Positions 60,301 through 64,000 of a stretch of DNA of 64,000 nucleotides are shown in pieces. Each line of letters starts with the position of its first letter. The first letter of the stretch is position 1. The DNA lies in contig NZ_CP064788.1 of the NCBI RefSeq assembly GCF_017094525.1, positions 2,713,030 through 2,777,029 of the forward strand, read 5' to 3'. Position numbers and translations under genes: made by a program. This DNA comes from Halapricum desulfuricans. GTDB lineage: Archaea > Halobacteriota > Halobacteria > Halobacteriales > Haloarculaceae. The notes beneath the pieces are model-generated. The model saw only the letters and a list, made by a program, of their open reading frames with translations, ran no database searches and was not told the origin of the DNA.

Positions 60301-61116
60301 CTACCGGTCGGGGACCGCAAAGCCCGCCGTCCCGTCGAGTCCGAGCGCGCGGGAACGCCACCCGCTGGCGCCGTCTTTGGCCGCCACCGGATCCACCAGA
60401 AACCGCCCCGTCTCGGTGACGGCGATCACGCCGCCGTCCGCAATGTAGCCGACGTCGACGAGCCGTTCGTCCGTCGGCACCTCGCGCTCGCGCCAGCCGT
60501 CGCCGGCGTCGACCAGCAACCCCTCGGACGTCACGGCGTGGACGCGATCGCCGTCGGCAGCCACGACGAACGACTCCGTCTCGAGTTCGTGCGTCCATCC
60601 CGGGCCGAGCCGATAGAGGCCGTCGGCCGTCGCGGCGTACGGCGTCGGCCCGCCGAGAACGTCCCGGGCGTCGCTCAGTCCGACGTACTCCAGTCCGTCG
60701 CCGGCGCGGACGACGCCGTCCGCAGTGGCGACCAGCGGCCCGTCGATGGCTCGCGGCTCCGAGACAGCGCCCAGTTCGGTCCACCCGCCGTCGGTCCGTC
60801 GGGCGACGGTCCCATCGGGCGCTGCCGCCAGCGGCGCGTCCGCCCCACCAACCGCCACCGCCGGGCCGAACGAAAGCCGTTCGACGGTCAGTTCGTCGCC
60901 GGTGGGATCGATCGCGAGCACGTCCTCGTCGGTCGCGACCAGCAAGTCCGTTCCGTCGGCGGCGATATCCCGAGCCGGACAGCGGTGTGCGAGACTGAAC
61001 TGCCCAATGCGGTCGTTCGAGACCGACACTTCGACGACGCCGAGTCCCGCGGCGACGTAGACGTCGGTCTTGCCGAGCGTGTCGGCGTAGATCCGGTCTT
61101 CCTCGAGTTTACCCAT
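60301..61116 (-). CDS. HVO_0234-like beta-propeller protein
   Basis: The protein has 271 residues with short repeated blades, for example GKTDVYVAAGLGVVEVSV, DGTDLLVATDEDVLAIDP, ADGLYRLGPGWTHELETE and SEGLLVDAGDGWRE. The start MGKLEEDRIYADTLG and the neighbourhood of prs match the haloarchaeal HVO_0234 family as I remember it. It is soluble and has no signal peptide. Role unknown. Confidence 0.8.
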   Translation of the reverse strand: MGKLEEDRIYADTLGKTDVYVAAGLGVVEVSVSNDRIGQFSLAHRCPARDIAADGTDLLVATDEDVLAIDPTGDELTVERLSFGPAVAVGGADAPLAAAPDGTVARRTDGGWTELGAVSEPRAIDGPLVATADGVVRAGDGLEYVGLSDARDVLGGPTPYAATADGLYRLGPGWTHELETESFVVAADGDRVHAVTSEGLLVDAGDGWREREVPTDERLVDVGYIADGGVIAVTETGRFLVDPVAAKDGASGWRSRALGLDGTAGFAVPDR

Positions 61117-61188
61117 ATGCGTGAACGCGCGATAGAGCGTCGAAAACGTGTCGACATCGTCGCGAGCGCAACGGAGTCGTCGGAACGA

Positions 61189-62202
61189 TCAGTCCGGCAG
61201 CGCCGAGACGAGCTGTTCGAACTGCTCGCGGTAATAGGCCTTCACGCGGGCCTCGGCGAGCCCGTCGGCGTCGGCGAACGCGTGCTCGAACCCGCCCATC
61301 CGCCACAGCAGCGTCGAGAGCTGATAGAGCGGCCGCCGTCGCTCGTAGCCGTCCTCGGCTGGGAACTCGTGGTGGGTGCGATACCCCTCGTGGAGCCGAT
61401 CGCGAAGCGACTGGCGGGTGTCAGGGTCCCGAAACACCGAATCGACGAACAGCAACTCCGCCTGTGCGACGTTGTACTCGGGATGGCCAGCGAGGGCGTT
61501 CTGCCAGTCGAGCACGGCCGTGATCGGTTCCTCGGCCTCCGGATCGAACGTCAGATTTGCCGGTCGGAAGTCGTCATGAACGAGCCGCGGGGTCGCCGTG
61601 GTGGGAATCGCGTCGATCGAGCGTTCGATCGCACGCGTGGTCGGTCTCTCTAAGTCGTCGAACGGCGTCGATTCGAGCTGTCGGAGGTGCCCGCGCGTCA
61701 GTGACTCGAAGAACTCCCGCCAGTCCCAGGTGAGGTTCTCGACGACGAGCCGATCGTCTTCGAGACCGAAATAGCCGAATCCCTCGAACGCGATCGTCGA
61801 GTGCAACTCCCCGAGGATAGTGCCGACCTGCGTCATGATCCGAGTCTGCAGGGCGTTCTCGAGGCCGTCGAACTGCTCGGAGAGGCTCTCGCCTTCCATG
61901 CGCTCGGTGACGAAGTACGGCGGCACGTCCCGGGCCGGCTCGGGTTCGAACACGAGGATCCGCGGTACCGGGATCGACGTGCGATCGGCGACGTACTCGT
62001 GCAGTCGCGGTTCGAGCGCGAACGTGGCGTCGTCGTCCGGCTGGAACTTCACGACCACCTCGTAGGTCTCCCCGCGGTGCCGGAGTGAGACGATATATAC
62101 GTCGCTCTGTCCCCCGCTCGTCGGCTGCTCGTAGGTGAACTCTTCGTAGTCCGGGCCTGACTCCTCGAGCACAGCCTCAATATCTGCAGCGGGAGCGGAC
62201 AC
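61189..62202 (-). CDS. Phosphotransferase family (APH/choline kinase-like) protein
   Basis: The kinase-like fold is shown by YEVVVKFQPDDDATFALEPR (ATP-binding Lys), LGELHSTIAFEGFG, the catalytic loop RLVHDDFRPANLTFD and ITAVLDWQNALAGHPEYNVA (metal-binding Asp). It phosphorylates a small alcohol or amine, not identified. I prefer the GTG at 62202 (VSAPAADIEAVLEE); the extra 16 residues from the GTG at 62250 do not look coded. It is divergent from rpl40e. Confidence 0.82.
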   Translation of the reverse strand: MSAPAADIEAVLEESGPDYEEFTYEQPTSGGQSDVYIVSLRHRGETYEVVVKFQPDDDATFALEPRLHEYVADRTSIPVPRILVFEPEPARDVPPYFVTERMEGESLSEQFDGLENALQTRIMTQVGTILGELHSTIAFEGFGYFGLEDDRLVVENLTWDWREFFESLTRGHLRQLESTPFDDLERPTTRAIERSIDAIPTTATPRLVHDDFRPANLTFDPEAEEPITAVLDWQNALAGHPEYNVAQAELLFVDSVFRDPDTRQSLRDRLHEGYRTHHEFPAEDGYERRRPLYQLSTLLWRMGGFEHAFADADGLAEARVKAYYREQFEQLVSALPD

Positions 62203-62357
62203 ACCAGTACGTATGCGGACCCCCCAAGTGAATTTTACCCATGGTGGCACGGTATATCAGTGACCTTACACCACACGTTTGTCCGCGAACGGGGCGCGAA
62301 CGAGCGTGGCTGGAGGAAGCAACCTTTAAACGCGCAGGTGAAGAAGGCTGAGTCACC

Positions 62358-62507
62358 ATGGCCAGTTTCGACAAAGCTGAGGGACGGATTCTCGACAAAC
62401 AGATCTGCATGCGCTGTAACGCCCGCAACCCAGAGCGCGCTGACCGCTGTCGCAAGTGCGGCTACAAGAACCTCCGACCGAAGGCCAAAGAACCCCGAAC
62501 GGCCTGA
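62358..62507 (+). CDS. rpl40e: Large ribosomal subunit protein L40e (eL40)
   Basis: The 49-residue protein is the archaeal eL40: [20 protein letters not shown], then [18 protein letters not shown]. Two CxxC pairs bind zinc. The ATG is at 62358 and the TGA at 62505-62507. The product is basic, unlike most haloarchaeal proteins, as expected for contact with rRNA. A family II repeat begins immediately after the stop and may end its transcript. Confidence 0.95.
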   Translation: MASFDKAEGRILDKQICMRCNARNPERADRCRKCGYKNLRPKAKEPRTA

Positions 62508-62588
62508 CAGTGACCGCTGTATCGATGTACCGGTGCGACTGCACGACTTCGTGCGGTTGATCCGGTAAATCGGGACAGTAACCACGAT
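62508..62588. repeat. Family II palindromic repeat, copy 3 (reverse orientation, one end decayed)
   Basis: The complement aligns with copy 2: CGGTACATCGATACAGCGGTCACTGT at one end matches with few differences. The stem GCACG (62541-62545), loop ACTT, CGTGC (62550-62554) is kept. The other end (about 62570-62588) has diverged. It abuts the L40e stop codon. Confidence 0.6.
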
Positions 62589-62638
62589 GAGCTTCTCGAC
62601 GGCGATACTGCCGTCGCGGAGACGTGTAGTGATTGTTG

Positions 62639-62690
62639 ATACTGCCGGGTATGCGTTCGGTGAGAGATTCGCCACACAGTAGCGGCTGCT
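62639..62690. repeat. Possible decayed family I half-copy
   Basis: ATACTGCCGG at 62639-62648, followed by GCGTTCG and AGATTCGCCAC, resembles the left half of family I with several changes. No right end is found. The rest of this ~300-bp gap (to 62811) has an AT-rich run, ACTTTTATTTCGG (about 62718-62730), that may be a promoter for the downstream gene. Confidence 0.35.
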
Positions 62691-62811
62691 CTCTCGAACC
62701 CGTAGGCGCGTCGAATACTTTTATTTCGGTACGAAAGAAATATCAGTGATACGAGAGCGATATGAGTAGCCCGCGGGATCCCCGCTCCGTCCGGGGCAGG
62801 CCGGTCCGACA

Positions 62812-63762
62812 GTGATAGTGACACGAGACAGCGACATCGAGACGCCGTGGTCGCTGTCCGCGAGCGACGTGCTCGAGCGGCTCGACGTCTCGCCCGAGGG
62901 GCTCTCCGAGGAGGCCGTCGAGGGCAGGCGGGCGCAGTTCGGCTCGAACGAGTTGCGCGAGGCTGAACGAAAGCACTGGACTGTCGTCCTGGCCGACCAG
63001 TTCGAGAGCTTCATCGTGCTGCTGCTCGCTGTCGCCGGGGTCGCGGCGTTCCTCCTGGGTGACGTCGTCGAGAGCGTCGCGATCTTCGCCGTCCTGGGCA
63101 TCAACGGTGCCATCGGTTTCGTCACCGAGATGCGCGCGATCGGCTCGATCGAGAGCCTGCAGGAACTCGCGGAGATTCACACTCGCGTCCGTCAAGCCGG
63201 AGAGCAGAGAACGGTGCCGGCCGACGAGCTCGTTCCGGGTGACGTCGTGGTGCTACAGGCCGGTGATTTCGTCCCTGCCGACCTGCGGATGGACCCCGAC
63301 GAACCGATCATGACCCGGACGAACTGGACGGAGCTGGGCTTCTACGGGGTGGTGATCGCGGCCGCCACGGTCGGCGCGTTCGTGATCGGCGGCCGCATCT
63401 CCGGCGGGATGGCGACCGACGAGGCCGTCACGATCTCGTTTCTCACGCTCGCGTTCGCCCAGCTCTGGCACGTCTTCGACGTCCGGGAAGTCACCTCCGG
63501 GATCGTGCGAAACGAGGTCACCGAGAACCCGTACGTCTGGGGGGCGCTGGGGCTGTCGACGCTGATCCTCGTCGGAGCGGTCTACCTGCCCGGGATCTCG
63601 CTGGCGCTGGGCACCGCCCCGATCGGCGTCGACGCGTGGTCGGTCGTGCTTGGGATGAGTCTGCTTCCCCTCCTTGTCGGCCAGCTCGAGCGTGAGGCGC
63701 GGCGACGGTTCGGCGCGAGCAACGCGGAGGCGGGTGAAGGCGCGCGCTCACCGAAGCCGTGA
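62812..63762 (+). pseudogene. Cation-transporting P-type ATPase with the catalytic core deleted
   Basis: Residues 1-165 are the N-terminus of a P2-type ATPase: WSLSASDVLERLDVSPEGLS, membrane helices 1 and 2, and the start of the actuator domain (LVPGDVVVLQAGDFVPADLR). The next residues, MDPDEPIMTRTNWTELGFYG, belong to the C-terminal membrane domain, which continues to the end. The TGES loop, helices 3-6, the phosphorylation motif DKTGT and the ATP-binding domain are missing, so it cannot pump. The reading frame is kept across the join near 63291. It is 316 residues, where about 850-900 is usual. The start is a GTG at 62812 or 62818. Confidence 0.85.
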
Positions 63763-63763
63763 G

Positions 63764-64000
63764 GCGCGGGACCGGATTCGAACCTCGTCGAGACGGTCGG
63801 TCTCGCTTCGCTCGATCGCTGCGACTCGTCCGGCTCGGATCCTCATTTGCGTAGACACGACTCTCACGTTCGTTTGAGCCGGTATGCGCGGGACCGGATT
63901 TGAACCGGAGCCACTTCGCTCCCTTCGATCGCTCGTGGCAGGGCTCAAACCGGTCCTGCTCTTCGCTCACTTCGTTCGCTCATGCGCGGGACCGGATTTG
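63764..64000. repeat. Tandem copies of a tRNA 3'-end sequence (minus-strand sense)
   Basis: GCGCGGGACCGGATT, followed by TGAACC or CGAACC, occurs at 63764, 63886 and 63984 (the last runs off the window). The complement, GGTTCAAATCCGGTCCCGCG, has the T-loop and 3' acceptor strand of a tRNA. No complete tRNA is seen in the two full intervals. The first copy starts one base after the stop of the deleted ATPase. The sequences between copies (122 and 98 bp apart) include CTTCGCTCACTTCGTTCGCT. Such repeats may be remnants of integration sites. Confidence 0.65.

Noticed and set aside
1-64000. CRISPR arrays, rRNA genes and complete tRNA genes
   Set aside because: I looked for regular direct repeats with spacers and for tRNA cloverleaf ends. 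Only the tRNA 3'-end fragments at 63764-64000 were seen, and no array or complete RNA gene could be supported.

Overview
The window is chromosomal DNA of a haloarchaeon (class Halobacteria). The signs are high GC with strongly acidic predicted proteins, archaeal information genes (eIF-1A, ribosomal protein L40e, RlmE with a TRAM domain, a family 4 uracil-DNA glycosylase), Tat-type lipoprotein signals, a FolC-FolP fusion, and several haloarchaeal orphan families (DUF5786, DUF99, HVO_0234-like, HVO_0758-like). A fermentative or facultatively anaerobic genus such as Halorhabdus would fit the two hydrogenases, but I cannot prove the genus.

Layout. 1-12.6 kb: the end of an unidentified gene, a chemotaxis-type transducer that lacks the CheA/CheW-binding tip and sits beside a sugar-type binding lipoprotein, folCP, small membrane proteins, hisH, an inositol monophosphatase-family gene and a metallophosphoesterase. 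12.7-19.8 kb: a complete dipeptide/oligopeptide ABC operon (binding protein, two permeases, two ATPases). 19.8-28 kb: DNA repair, DUF99, DUF5786, a BrkB-like membrane protein, PAP2, glnA divergent from an Lrp regulator, a DHH phosphoesterase and an aldo/keto reductase. 28-34 kb: a region seeded with short mobile palindromic repeats. One repeat interrupts a methyltransferase gene and two bracket a toxin-antitoxin pair. 34-41.5 kb: small membrane proteins, threonine synthase, a phosphoribosyltransferase-HTH protein next to a purine permease, a glutaredoxin, a broken histidine kinase and a methyltransferase.

41.5-53.2 kb is the centrepiece: two [NiFe] hydrogenase operons transcribed away from a shared 270-bp region. 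The minus-strand operon is a group 3b-like (sulf)hydrogenase (beta, gamma, delta and alpha subunits, a maturation protease, and an unrecognised 70-residue leader protein). The plus-strand operon is HoxEFUYH-like plus its own protease. Its HoxF- and HoxU-like subunits have the extra ferredoxin and NuoG-like modules seen in electron-bifurcating HydB/HydA. Together the two enzymes could link NAD(P)H and ferredoxin pools to H2. No hyp maturation genes lie in the window.

53.3-57.7 kb is accessory DNA: a PAS histidine kinase, a decayed TnpB element with a run of hairpins, a VapBC pair, and a cluster of frameshifted toxin-antitoxin and regulator genes. 57.7-62.5 kb returns to core genes (rlmE, a thioredoxin-like protein, prs, an HVO_0234-like propeller, a kinase-like protein, rpl40e). 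The window ends with an internally deleted P-type ATPase and repeated copies of a tRNA 3'-end sequence.

Two families of short inverted repeats run through the window. Family I (71-80 bp, termini ATACTGCCGGCTGTAA) has five clear copies. Family II (about 82 bp, with a conserved stem and tetraloop) has three copies, each just after a stop codon.
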